From NCBI GenBank assembly GCA_014695175.1, contig JACJNV010000180.1, positions 1-39,625 on the forward strand: 39,625 nt of DNA, in the 5' to 3' direction. A program made the position numbers and the translations under genes. Shown here piece by piece: positions 7,745 through 15,861 of the stretch; the first letter of the stretch is position 1, and each line of letters opens with the position of its first letter. The notes beneath the pieces are model-generated. The model saw only the letters and a list, made by a program, of their open reading frames with translations. It searched no databases and was not told the DNA's origin. Origin of the DNA: Microcoleus sp. FACHB-DQ6 (GTDB lineage Bacteria > Cyanobacteriota > Cyanobacteriia > Cyanobacteriales > Microcoleaceae).

Positions 7745-8020
7745 TTAATATTGTACGGTGTCGGATTCTTCTGGATTTGCCTGAAATTTAGGACGTGAGT
7801 TTTGGGAATCTGAAATGTTCCACAGCGGTTGCAGTAGCGCACCTCCGATCAGTCCTGCACTCAGGCTCATTGCCAATACTACTCCTACGGGCAGTTGTAT
7901 CGATTGAAAAAAGATAAAGTTTAAGGATACTGGGGCGGCATTTTGCACGGAGATAATGCCGATCGCGCTTACTATAATTGCTACTAAAAAACTAATGACG
8001 AGCAGAGGAATTGTTTTCAT
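7745..8020 (-). CDS. LapA-domain (DUF1049) small membrane protein
   Basis: 91 aa with two hydrophobic helices (about 5-27 and 42-65) separated by QNAAPVSLNFIFFQSIQLPVG, the hallmark of the LapA/DUF1049 family (E. coli LapA/YciS is part of the lipopolysaccharide-assembly control module). Cyanobacterial members are widespread small inner-membrane proteins of uncertain role. The stop is 14 bp from the stop of the convergent HTH gene. The first codon is ATG; no clear ribosome-binding site is visible. Confidence 0.88.
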   Translation of the reverse strand: MKTIPLLVISFLVAIIVSAIGIISVQNAAPVSLNFIFFQSIQLPVGVVLAMSLSAGLIGGALLQPLWNISDSQNSRPKFQANPEESDTVQY

Positions 8021-8387
8021 AAACGGGTTGACAGGCTAATAATTTAAGTTGTATACTTGTTTTATAATTGAAATATGTGTAAAATTTTTATTTTTGCAAA
8101 CACCCCATTATTTAATAATATAGAATAACATTAGGGGAAAAGTCAAGTAGGGACGGAAAAAATAGAGATTTTTTTTAATTAATTAAAAATTAAACAAACA
8201 TAAATAAATTTACACTTCCCAAACTTAAACAAATCCAAGTGTATTGCAAATATATAACTGGCCCAGCAGTATCGATGATTAATGTTCAGAGGCTTTGCCA
8301 GATTTATCAAAAATACGTAAGGTGCGCCAAGCGCACCTCACAATCCCAAGCGCTAGGGGAAAAACCCCCGTTGGAATAGGTAGAAAA
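8021..8387. other. AT-rich intergenic region with a GGTGCGC hairpin
   Basis: Very AT-rich from 8040 to 8250, with no gene. GGTGCGC (8321-8327), loop CAA, GCGCACC (8331-8337) is a perfect hairpin. On the minus strand it lies about 50 bp after the mutase stop and precedes TTACGTATTTTT, so it may serve as that gene's terminator. The same hairpin recurs at 12839-12855. Confidence 0.55.
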
Positions 8388-9821
8388 TTAAACAGGTTCT
8401 AACTGAGAAATTACCTTTTCCATGTGTTGGGCAACTTGGCTTTCTTTGTCCACAGAATTGGTTTCCATGTAAACGCGCATCAAGGGTTCGGTTCCCGAAG
8501 GCCGCAGCAATACCCAGCCACCGTCTTCAAGATAAAGTTTAATTCCGTCTTTGCGGCCGATTTCCTTAACGCCGATACCTGCTACTTCTGTGGGGGGATT
8601 CTTGGTAAAAGATTCCAAAACGGCTGCTTTGTGGGCTTCTTCTAGGTGCAAGTCCAAACGTTTGTTGTACAGGGGGCCGTCGGCTTCTTTAATGGCTTCT
8701 TCGACTAGCTGAGAAAGCGGTTTGCCTTCATAGGCGATCGCCTCAGCAACTAGCATATCAGCCAAAATCCCGTCTTTTTCGGGAATGTGACCCAAAACGC
8801 TCAAACCGCCAGATTCTTCGCCACCGATGAGCACCGCAGTTTCCCGCATTTTTTCGCCGATGTATTTAAAACCGACTGCGGTTTCGTAGATTGTTAAACC
8901 GTACTTGGCGGCCAAATTGTCCAGCAAGTGGGTAGTTGCGACTGTACGGACGATCGCCCCAGTCAATCCTTTATTTTTAACCAAGTGACGCGCCAGCAGC
9001 AACAGTACCGTATTTGGAGTCAAGACATTTCCCAACTCGTCAACAATACCAAAGCGATCGCTGTCGCCATCGGTAGCTAAACCCAAATCCGCCGAATCCT
9101 TCTTAACAGCTTCCACCAACTCAACTAACTGTTCCCCCTTGGGTTCGGGCATTCCGCCCCCAAACAGCACGTCGCGGTAGGTATGAAAACTTTCGACATC
9201 GCAGCCGCAGTGTTCCAAAACGGCGTCGAGATAGCCGCGAGAAGTCGAGTAGAGAGCGTCGTACTTCACTTTCAACTTAGCAGAGCGAATCCGCTCCACA
9301 TCGATCAAAGTATAAAGAAACTTCAGATATTCGGGTTTCGGGTCAAAACTGGAGATTTTATCGTTGTGGCTGCCTTTGGCTGGGGCATCAGAAGCACCAG
9401 CAATATTTGCCACAATTGTATCAGTAATTTCCGGGGTTGCCGGGCCCGCGTAGTCGGGGATGTATTTGATGCCACAGTAAGGTGCGGGATTGTGCGAAGC
9501 CGTGAACATCAGGGCTCCTGCAGAGTTGAGATGCTTGGCGCTGTAAGCGATGACTGGTGTGGGGCAATCTCGATCGACCACTTTCACCGTCCATCCCAAA
9601 TCTGCCAATACTTCAGCCGCCGTGTGGGCGAACTCGTCTGCCAGAAAGCGGGTATCGTAGGAGACTAGGACTGGGCGGTCTTTTGGGTAAGCGGTTTCTA
9701 GGTAACTGGCGATCGCCCGGGTGACTTTTCGCACGTTGGCAAAAGTAAAGTCATGGGCAATCAGTCCTCGCCACCCATCGGTTCCGAACTTAATTTCAGT
9801 TGAATTGCTGCTAGCGCTCAT
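8388..9821 (-). CDS. Phosphoglucomutase/phosphomannomutase family protein
   Basis: 477 aa, the normal length for the alpha-D-phosphohexomutase superfamily. All four signature loops are present: phosphoserine loop TASHNP (Ser109), metal-binding DGDSDR (251-256), sugar-binding GGEESGG (333-339) and phosphate-binding RPSGTEP (440-446). It interconverts hexose-1- and hexose-6-phosphates or makes glucose-1,6-bisphosphate. The sequence looks closer to the shorter cyanobacterial form (Synechocystis Slr1334 type, described as a glucose-1,6-bisphosphate synthase) than to the main Pgm; that sub-assignment is from memory. The ATG at 9821 is preceded by a T-run and no clear Shine-Dalgarno sequence. The unusually structured region 9838-10380 lies just upstream on the same strand and could be its leader. 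Confidence 0.93.
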   Translation of the reverse strand: MSASSNSTEIKFGTDGWRGLIAHDFTFANVRKVTRAIASYLETAYPKDRPVLVSYDTRFLADEFAHTAAEVLADLGWTVKVVDRDCPTPVIAYSAKHLNSAGALMFTASHNPAPYCGIKYIPDYAGPATPEITDTIVANIAGASDAPAKGSHNDKISSFDPKPEYLKFLYTLIDVERIRSAKLKVKYDALYSTSRGYLDAVLEHCGCDVESFHTYRDVLFGGGMPEPKGEQLVELVEAVKKDSADLGLATDGDSDRFGIVDELGNVLTPNTVLLLLARHLVKNKGLTGAIVRTVATTHLLDNLAAKYGLTIYETAVGFKYIGEKMRETAVLIGGEESGGLSVLGHIPEKDGILADMLVAEAIAYEGKPLSQLVEEAIKEADGPLYNKRLDLHLEEAHKAAVLESFTKNPPTEVAGIGVKEIGRKDGIKLYLEDGGWVLLRPSGTEPLMRVYMETNSVDKESQVAQHMEKVISQLEPV

Positions 9822-9837
9822 AAAAAAACTCGGTAAG

Positions 9838-10380
9838 TGGGAAACTCAGCGGCACTTAGCCCTGAGAGGAAAACGGCGCGGCGATTTCAATCGCCTTGAA
9901 TCCCCTTTCGGGGTTGGAGAGGGAATTTAATCAACCTCTCCAGTGAGGTATGGTTGCCTCAATCTCCCTTTCGGGGTAAAGTTCGCTTCGCCAATGTTAT
10001 GAAGGCTTGTCACGCTTACAGCACTGTCGAGAGTGACTTTAAGACTGTTTAACTGTAAACAACAGAGCGGAAAACTAGCGACGTATTCTCCGGTGTTATG
10101 ACCTAAATAACGTAGTCAGTGAAGACTTAGGCTGGTCAGTACAGCTTGCCAGAGATCTCTGTTACAAGCTCAGTGGCTTTAGCCCTGAGTTACTGACTTT
10201 ATCCACTTCCTCTCGTCCTACTAATCCTACCCGAAGCCATAGCCTTAAAGACGTACTGGCCGTGCTGTTTGTGAGGATCGATCGCCCGTGGGGCCCGCAT
10301 CAACCTCATCCTATCGTTGTAGAGACAGGCTTCGGCCTCCGGCAGAGGACTCGAAAAACTCAGAGTTGGCCAAATGTGCG
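9838..10380 (-). ncRNA. Densely structured RNA region, possible HEARO/omega-RNA-like or long leader
   Basis: About 540 nt without a credible ORF but with at least twelve stem-loops. Plus-strand coordinates: GTCAGTA (10135-10141)/TACTGAC (10191-10197) closes a three-way junction holding CTTG..CAAG (10145-10168) and CTCAG..CTGAG (10169-10189). GTTAT/ATAAC (10095-10099/10107-10111) has a loop CCTAA that can pair with TTAGG (10127-10131), forming a pseudoknot. CCGAAGCC (10231-10238) pairs with GGCTTCGG (10328-10335). Nearer the mutase gene are CCCC/GGGG hairpins (9902-9913, 9966-9976), GGAGAGG/CCTCTCC (9916-9941), GGCGAT/ATCGCC (9880-9895) and a second CTCAG..CTGAG (9845-9866). The minus strand is favoured: both CCC/GGG loops become GAAA (GNRA) there, and CCTATC/GACAGG gains a wobble. 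Resemblance to IscB-associated HEARO RNA is a guess. Confidence 0.5.
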
Positions 10381-11081
10381 AGTGATCGGGCTAGTCAGTC
10401 GCTAATTCCGGTTGTGAAGGGTCGTTTGCCGATCGAATGGAGGACTATTAATTGGGCGTGATTCCCTACGGGATAGCTTCGCTTCACCGGGAAGCTAAAA
10501 AACCGATCGCAAAAAACGGCCCTGGCAATGGTATTAACTAAATGCACATAAATCAGATTCTCATCTCAAATTTAATTTTTTATTTAGAAAAGCCCCGCGT
10601 TAAATTTGTTAGGGTTTCCTAACAATCGCCCGACTAAAAATACATTTCTAATTCAGCTATAGAAATAAATTAACCAAAGTCGCCCCTAGATCGTGCTGTA
10701 GCCTAGCTTCTTAAAGAGATTAGGGCGCTCAACCAAAGCGCTTCAAAACAAAGATAAGGTATTTCAAGCAGCAGTTTTTTTTAAGCAGACTTAACTTTAA
10801 TTCTCAGTTTTTAACACAAATTAAATTTATTTCCAGCCTTCTTTATACGTCAAAAAAATAGATTAGGGTCGCGATCACAGGGTGATGGTGATCGATCGCA
10901 CAATAAATAACGTTATTAACGTGCAGCTTATAAAAGATGCAGGCAGTCGAGCCAAATGGCTTATAGCTTTAAGCGTAATGGCTGATGACTGTCAGCGTAA
11001 AAATGCAGAAAATTGTAGTTAACAACGTTAAAAATTAGGGGAATCGATCGGGTGCGACTTAATAAAAAAACGAGGTTTATC
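10381..11081. other. Intergenic region upstream of the 11.1-kb gene
   Basis: About 700 bp without a gene. It contains a partial dispersed-repeat-like segment TTCCCTACGGGATAGC near 10462, a hairpin GTTAGG/CCTAAC (about 10608-10623), and an AT-rich stretch (10540-10860) followed by AACGTTATTAACGT (10907-10920). I see no clear -35/-10 pair. Confidence 0.4.
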
Positions 11082-12176
11082 ATGACGGGTATTTCACAAA
11101 TATCTTCAAAATCTTTACCAGCCGCAGACAAACTTCAACAGGGCGCAAGTCAGGCGTCCCAAGGTATTACCCGACCGGACACTGACAAACTCCCAAAAGC
11201 TAAAGGGGCCAGCGTTTCTTCCTTCGCAGTTAGCTGGGCAAAAAAATATTACAGTACCGTTGCGACACGAGAGAAGAAAGCGCCACGCCAAATTCTCCCA
11301 AGCCTCGATTTAATTAATTTTGAGGGAAATAGAGCCCCAATAGTTGACAAATTGACAGATACCCTGAAATTAGCCAGCGAGATAGCTTGGAGTAGAGTAG
11401 AAGCTCTTTTAGGGAAACAAATAGAGCGGCACAGGATCGATAAGAGCTTAATTAATCCTTTAGAAATTTCCGCCGACACTCGTACCTTATATCAGAAAGC
11501 AATAGACGCTTATGCGGATAGAGAACCTGTTTTCCGGTTGTCAGTGCTGGTGGGAAAAGATATTATCAAAGTGAGGCGAAAATACTCAGAGACAGATCCG
11601 TTAGTGCTGGGATTTGTGACAATGGAGTTTCAATACACTAGCAAAATCTTGTTAGGATGTCTTTCGGACTCAGAGCGAGCGGAATTTGCGCCCTACTTAA
11701 AAGTTGTAGACGACTACCTGCACATTCCCTACGGAGAGATTAACGAGGCTGCAGCGAATCAGCCCCCGAATTCAAGAGCTCTATTAGCCGTTCAGCATTT
11801 GTTGCAGCACACGACTCAGATTGCCAGTGCAGTGTACGATCGAGCTAGTTCCCAGCATCAAGGATACCGCAGCAGCAGCGGGTATTTGAGCGATCGCGAG
11901 GTAAAAATTTCTGGTATCCGGGATGTCGAGATTTTTCAAAGCTATTTGTGCTGGTGCGTTTTGGAAGGTAGCATTCACCCGGTACAGCAAGAATTGTTTC
12001 CAATTTGCGTGATGTTGTACCCGAAACTTCATGTAAGTTGGGAGTTAGTGCAGGATATGCTGCTGATTTTATTTTGGGAAATATGCGAGCGGCTTCCTGC
12101 TGAAGATTTAACGGTATTTGTACCTTACTTGCGTACTCTGACTGAGATGTTTTCCAGCGATGTTTTTGAAAATTAG
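11082..12176 (+). CDS. Conserved cyanobacterial protein of unknown function
   Basis: 364 aa from the ATG at 11082, which has GAGG 7-8 nt upstream. A GTG at 11052 would add ten residues but has no ribosome-binding site. The protein is soluble with no signal peptide. The first 60 residues are low-complexity Ser/Gln/Lys-rich. Residues 80-360 look mostly helical with many Leu/Ile/Trp/Tyr positions, and a Ser-rich loop with RSSSGYLSDREVK sits near 285. I recognise no catalytic motif. The stop codon lies inside a 7-bp repeat array. No operon partner: the upstream gap is long and the next gene is convergent. Confidence 0.65.
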   Translation: MTGISQISSKSLPAADKLQQGASQASQGITRPDTDKLPKAKGASVSSFAVSWAKKYYSTVATREKKAPRQILPSLDLINFEGNRAPIVDKLTDTLKLASEIAWSRVEALLGKQIERHRIDKSLINPLEISADTRTLYQKAIDAYADREPVFRLSVLVGKDIIKVRRKYSETDPLVLGFVTMEFQYTSKILLGCLSDSERAEFAPYLKVVDDYLHIPYGEINEAAANQPPNSRALLAVQHLLQHTTQIASAVYDRASSQHQGYRSSSGYLSDREVKISGIRDVEIFQSYLCWCVLEGSIHPVQQELFPICVMLYPKLHVSWELVQDMLLILFWEICERLPAEDLTVFVPYLRTLTEMFSSDVFEN

Positions 12177-12205
12177 ATAATTGGAAATTGAGAATTGGGA
12201 ATTGC
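12171..12205 (+). repeat. 7-bp tandem repeat array (AATTGGN type)
   Basis: Five units in exact 7-bp register: AATTAGA, TAATTGG, AAATTGA, GAATTGG, GAATTGC. The stop codon of the preceding gene lies in the first unit. The same unit recurs at 17826-17853 and 31643-31684, like the short tandemly repeated repetitive (STRR) heptamers of cyanobacteria. Confidence 0.85.
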
Positions 12206-12223
12206 CTCAAATTTACCAATTGC

Positions 12224-12616
12224 CTATTTAAAACTAAAAGCTGCGACTGCCAAACATCCCCAACCAACAATAAAAGCAACTCCCCCCAGTGGCGTAATTG
12301 CACCCAGCCATTTGATGTCGCTCAAACTCAGGGCGTACAAACTGCCTGAAAAGATGATTGTGCCGGCAATAAAAGCCCATCCAGCCACTGCAAAAAAGGT
12401 TTGAGACTCTTGGGCGCGGCTCAAGAGTAAAGCTACGAGTAATAAAGCCAGGGCATGGTACATTTGATATCGGGCGCCAGTCTCAAAAATGGTTAAAGCG
12501 CGATCGCTCAATTGATTTTTCAAAGCGTGGGAGGCGAAGGCACCGCCTGCAACGGATAAACCTCCGAATACGGCTGCCGCTGCTATAAAAATGCGAATTA
12601 AAATTAGCGTTGACAT
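12224..12616 (-). CDS. DUF423 small membrane protein (YgdD/YwdK family)
   Basis: 130 aa from the ATG at 12616. The frame extends to a TTG at 12652, but those 12 residues precede the conserved start. Four hydrophobic helices fill almost the whole chain: about 1-20, a GAFASHALK turn, then 48-65, 72-93 and 100-125. The motif GGAFGAHALK-like (here GGAFASHALK) followed by FETGARYQMYHALALL is diagnostic of DUF423. The cellular role is not established. It is convergent with the preceding gene. Confidence 0.9.
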   Translation of the reverse strand: MSTLILIRIFIAAAAVFGGLSVAGGAFASHALKNQLSDRALTIFETGARYQMYHALALLLVALLLSRAQESQTFFAVAGWAFIAGTIIFSGSLYALSLSDIKWLGAITPLGGVAFIVGWGCLAVAAFSFK

Positions 12617-12660
12617 AATATTTATTGAATTGGGAAGAAGGAAGTTCGGCAACGGATTCT

Positions 12661-12712
12661 GTAACGGATGTAACGGATGTAACGGATGTCAGGAAGAAGG
12701 AAGAAGGAAGAG
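12661..12712 (+). repeat. Adjacent 9-bp and 7-bp tandem repeats
   Basis: Three exact copies of GTAACGGAT (12661-12687) are followed after 4 bp by GGAAGAA, GGAAGAA, GGAAGAG (12692-12712). It is low-complexity intergenic DNA upstream of DUF423. Confidence 0.85.
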
Positions 12713-12748
12713 GTCCGAGGGAAAAACATCTAATAGTTGATATCGAAG

Positions 12749-12855
12749 GTGCGCGGTGCGTGCCTTACTTGTCATTGCGAGCCTCCGCGAAGCAATCGCA
12801 TAGTAAAGAGGTTCATTGGCCTAAATCTGGGAAGGGAAGGTGCGCGGGGCGCACC
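12749..12855. repeat. Cluster of dispersed palindromic repeats
   Basis: A degenerate GGTGCGC..GCGTGCC copy lies near 12748-12764. The segment GTCATTGCGAGC..CGAAGCAATCGCA (12771-12800) is a common interspersed repeat type with self-complementary ends. GGTGCGC-GGG-GCGCACC (12839-12855) is a perfect hairpin identical in its arms to the one at 8321-8337. Confidence 0.6.
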
Positions 12856-12897
12856 CTAGGCTGATTATAAATTAGCTTTTTTGCAAATATTTTTAAC

Positions 12898-13584
12898 CTA
12901 TTTTCGCACAGCTTCCAGCAAGCGAGAATAGTAAAAGCTAGTGCTAGTCATCGCTGTTCTGTTAATAACAAAACCATTGTTTTCTAGGATTTTGATAATA
13001 TCAGCTTCGCGGTGCTGGTAAGCCCGAGTAGTTTTGCTCGGGCCGGGGAAAAGTTCACCAATTTTTTTGAGGGCGGTGAGTGCTAAAGTTTTGGGTGCAA
13101 AGCTAAGAATTAGTCGCGATTCGGCGATCGAACTCAGGTGAGCGATCATTTCCGCCGCCTTATTTTGAGGATAGTGGATGAGCACATCCAAACAAATCAC
13201 TGTGTGGAATTTGCCGGTTAAAGCTTCCAAATCTTGGGCGGCGAAGGAGATGTTGTAGAGCTTGCCGGGAACTGCTGTCGATCGATCGTAAGCTTCTGCT
13301 ACCATCTTTTCAGAGATATCGCTAGCGCAAACAATTGCCCCAGCGTCAGCCAGAGGAATGCTCAGAGAGCCTACACCGCAACCGGCATCGCAGACACAAA
13401 GCCCGGGCAAATTGCCGTCAGCTTGCAGCCATTCGATGACTGTATCCACCGTTTGCTGGTGGCCGGTGCGGATGTCTAGCTGAACTTTATTGACTTTGCC
13501 CTCGCCGTAAATTCGCTGCCAGCGATCGAATCCCGTCGAGTTAAAATACTGTCTAACTATAGTCTTGTCGTCTACCAAATTCAT
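12898..13584 (-). CDS. chlM: Magnesium-protoporphyrin IX methyltransferase
   Basis: 228 aa, the usual ChlM/BchM length. It transfers a methyl group from S-adenosylmethionine to Mg-protoporphyrin IX, the step after Mg-chelatase in chlorophyll synthesis. The Rossmann methyltransferase motif I is VCDAGCGVGSLSIPLA (about 64-79), the acidic end of strand 2 is CASDIS, and motif IV is TVICLDVLIHYP. The N-terminal VRQYFNSTGFDRWQRIYGEG and the C-terminal STSFYYSRLLEAVRK are characteristic of the family. The ATG at 13584 gives the expected N-terminus. It is a single gene with no operon partner in view; a long STRR-like AT repeat lies upstream. Confidence 0.93.
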   Translation of the reverse strand: MNLVDDKTIVRQYFNSTGFDRWQRIYGEGKVNKVQLDIRTGHQQTVDTVIEWLQADGNLPGLCVCDAGCGVGSLSIPLADAGAIVCASDISEKMVAEAYDRSTAVPGKLYNISFAAQDLEALTGKFHTVICLDVLIHYPQNKAAEMIAHLSSIAESRLILSFAPKTLALTALKKIGELFPGPSKTTRAYQHREADIIKILENNGFVINRTAMTSTSFYYSRLLEAVRK

Positions 13585-13667
13585 CGATCTGCCTGCTGCT
13601 GAGTTATTGCCAACGGTTAGATATTATATAGCAATCCGGTTCGGAAAATGTGCAACTTGCAACAACA

Positions 13668-13727
13668 GATTTTAGATTGGCGATTTTAGATTTTCGCTGA
13701 AAACGGCACATCTAAAATCTAAAATCT
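13668..13727. repeat. GATTTTA heptamers in inverted arrangement
   Basis: GATTTTA/GATTGGC/GATTTTA/GATTTTC units (13668-13695) are followed by reverse-complement copies AAAATCTAAAATC (13715-13727). GATTTTAGATTTT (13682-13694) and 13715-13727 form a perfect 13-bp hairpin, between chlM (upstream side) and nagA (downstream side). Confidence 0.8.
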
Positions 13728-13792
13728 ATCGGGTAATACCAGTTGACCGATTCCCACTTTTTCAATTCTTTAATCTCAAAGCGTATAACAGG

Positions 13793-15022
13793 CTAAAAGA
13801 GTCGATGCCAAGTCAATTCCTTTGTCGCCGCCTTTAAATTCCAGCGCAACAATTGAGTGGCAGATTTGCCAATAATTCCCGAAATTCCGATCGCCCTTCT
13901 CGGAGATTCAGTTGCCAGGGCGATCGCACTATCGGCGTCGCAAATTCCCCACTTTACCAAATTCTGCACTCCCGCCAACAGCGGCAGAGTCGTGCCTGCC
14001 AAAGTAGCAGATTCCAGGGGCGAATGGTAATCTAATCTTACCCAAGCCGTACCTTTTCTGACTTCAATTTGTCGGGAATCCCAAGGATAAACACCGTCAG
14101 GCAAACCCAAAGGAGCCAAAGCATCGCTCACTAAAAAAACGCCTTTTTCATACCTACCAGCGCGCAGCACAAAATCAATCATTGTCGGAGAAACGTGCTT
14201 GCCGTCAGCAATTAAACCGCATTTTACGCCCGGATAAACAATCGCCGCTCCCAATAAACCCGGTTCTCGGTGGTGCAAACTCGGCATCGCATTAAAAGCG
14301 TGAGTTACCATTGAAGCTCCCCGCTCAAATGCTTGCTGCGCTTGCTCTGCCGTCGCTTGGGAGTGTCCGAGACTGACGGAAATTCCCAAACTTTGCAAAT
14401 AGGAAATGACTTCGCCAGTGCTGTCTAACTCCGGCGCTAAAGTAATTATTTTGACAATATCGGCACAATCTCCTAAAACTTGCTTGACATTTTCTATAGT
14501 GAGCGGTAATAAAAACTCAACTGGGTGAGCTCCTCGCTTCTGGGGGTTGAGAAAAGGGCCTTCGAGGTGAACACCGAGAATTTCCGCTGTTTTGGGCTTA
14601 ATTGTTGCCGGAGCAGCGGTTTGTACAGTGCGGATATAATCAGCTATAGTCGAGAGCGATCGCCTAAACTTATCCAGCGAAGTTGTCACCAAAGTCGGCA
14701 AAAAAGCATCGACTCCCTGATTCCACAAAAATTGACAAATTTTCGGCAACATTTCCATATGCTTGCTTTCTAAATCGGGAAAAGCAAAACCTAGGGCGCC
14801 GTTAATCTGCAAGTCAACACCGCCTAGAGAAAGCCAATCGCCTGCTACATCAAGCACTTGCAAATCGGGAGGACAAATCCGTTTAAATACGGCGTCCATC
14901 GGGCAAACTTCTTGAATGATGCCCATTTCGTCAACAGCAAGCATCTGCAAATCCTTGCAACCGGGGAGGCGAACATTGAGAATATCTGTGCGGGCGGCAG
15001 TTGGGGTTGTGGCTTCAGTCAT
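13793..15022 (-). CDS. nagA: N-acetylglucosamine-6-phosphate deacetylase
   Basis: 409 aa amidohydrolase-fold enzyme that removes the acetyl group from GlcNAc-6-phosphate in amino-sugar and cell-wall recycling. Motifs are in order: GGVDLQINGA (68-77, the NagA variant of the first metal loop as in E. coli QLNG), GVHLEGPFLNPQKRGAH (metal-binding Glu154), LGHSQAT (metal His), THAFNAMPSLHHREPGLLG and VSDALAP with the catalytic Asp. All key residues are present and the length is normal. The ATG at 15022 is used. Heptamer repeats begin directly upstream (15025-15059). It is divergent from purE. Confidence 0.93.
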   Translation of the reverse strand: MTEATTPTAARTDILNVRLPGCKDLQMLAVDEMGIIQEVCPMDAVFKRICPPDLQVLDVAGDWLSLGGVDLQINGALGFAFPDLESKHMEMLPKICQFLWNQGVDAFLPTLVTTSLDKFRRSLSTIADYIRTVQTAAPATIKPKTAEILGVHLEGPFLNPQKRGAHPVEFLLPLTIENVKQVLGDCADIVKIITLAPELDSTGEVISYLQSLGISVSLGHSQATAEQAQQAFERGASMVTHAFNAMPSLHHREPGLLGAAIVYPGVKCGLIADGKHVSPTMIDFVLRAGRYEKGVFLVSDALAPLGLPDGVYPWDSRQIEVRKGTAWVRLDYHSPLESATLAGTTLPLLAGVQNLVKWGICDADSAIALATESPRRAIGISGIIGKSATQLLRWNLKAATKELTWHRLF

Positions 15023-15024
15023 CC

Positions 15025-15059
15025 GATTTTAGATTTTAGATTTTAGATTTTAGGTTTAA
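15025..15059. repeat. GATTTTA heptamer array
   Basis: Four exact GATTTTA units plus GGTTTAA in 7-bp register, immediately upstream of the nagA start codon. The unit is the same as at 13668-13727. Confidence 0.88.
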
Positions 15060-15256
15060 TATTCGCTACGGATAAATCCGGTGGCTGGCGATGAGGAGGG
15101 GGAGCTTTTTGCTTTTGGCTGGCTCGAGGGCTGCTCAGACGGGGGCTTGTGGCAAAATTGCTTTTAAGGGTCAGTTTTGGTACAAAATATCTAAATTTGA
15201 GTTAACGCAATCATTTAAAATTAGCATTTATCTGAAATCTCAAATCTGAAAATTTT

Positions 15257-15778
15257 ATGAATCAAGCGACAGTTGGAATTATCATGGGTAGCGATTCGGA
15301 TTTGCCAACCATGAAAGATGCGATCGCAGTTTGCGAAGAATTCAGTGTTGCTTGCTCCGTGGCGATCGTCTCGGCGCACCGCACCCCCGATCGCATGGTG
15401 GAATACGCCCAAACCGCGCATCAACGAGGCTTGAAAGTCATTATCGCAGGAGCCGGGGGAGCGGCGCACCTCCCGGGTATGGTAGCATCTTTAACGCCCT
15501 TGCCAGTAATTGGCGTGCCTGTACCCAGCCGCCACCTGCAAGGGGTAGATTCGCTGTACTCGATCGTGCAAATGCCAGCGGGGATACCCGTAGCCACAGT
15601 GGGGATCGGCAACGCTAAAAATGCTGGCTTGCTGGCAGTTCAGATACTGGCAGCTCATCAGCCGGAATTGCTAGATCGAGTCTTGCATTACCGCAAAAAT
15701 TTGTCTGAATCTGTACTGAAAAAACAAAATCAATTAGAAGAGCTAGGCTATCATAACTATCTCAATCTCAACAAATAA
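15257..15778 (+). CDS. purE: N5-carboxyaminoimidazole ribonucleotide mutase
   Basis: 173 aa class I PurE. It moves the carboxylate of N5-CAIR to give CAIR in purine synthesis. Motifs: [17 protein letters not shown] (6-22) with the substrate-binding [15 protein letters not shown] (about 43-52) with the catalytic His, and [15 protein letters not shown] (about 67-81). The C-terminal extension beyond 160 residues is short and helical. No purK neighbour is seen. The ATG at 15257 starts right at the family N-terminus. The amt gene begins 83 bp downstream, so read-through is possible. Confidence 0.96.
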   Translation: MNQATVGIIMGSDSDLPTMKDAIAVCEEFSVACSVAIVSAHRTPDRMVEYAQTAHQRGLKVIIAGAGGAAHLPGMVASLTPLPVIGVPVPSRHLQGVDSLYSIVQMPAGIPVATVGIGNAKNAGLLAVQILAAHQPELLDRVLHYRKNLSESVLKKQNQLEELGYHNYLNLNK

Positions 15779-15861
15779 TCCATAAACTTTTGTAGTAAGA
15801 TTGGAAAGTTTTCCGAATATTGCTGAGCTTACTAGCCGTAAAGAGGGTAAAAGTGATTAAA

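Noticed and set aside
9885-9976. CRISPR remnant (two CCCTTTCGGGG units, 63 bp apart)
   Set aside because: Only two units, similarity limited to about 24 bp, no further repeats and no cas genes; the units fit better as hairpins of the structured RNA.
9838-10380. RNase P RNA, tmRNA or group I/II intron
   Set aside because: The RNase P GAGGAAAGTC and ACAGAAA cores, the tmRNA GGTTTCGAC start, the group I R/S core and the group II domain V sequence are all absent.
10072-10404. About 105 open codons on the plus strand without ATG
   Set aside because: No start codon, no family resemblance, and the same bases are fully engaged in predicted RNA stems.
11052-11081. GTG start for the 11.1-kb gene
   Set aside because: The ATG at 11082 has a GAGG ribosome-binding site at good spacing; the GTG has none.
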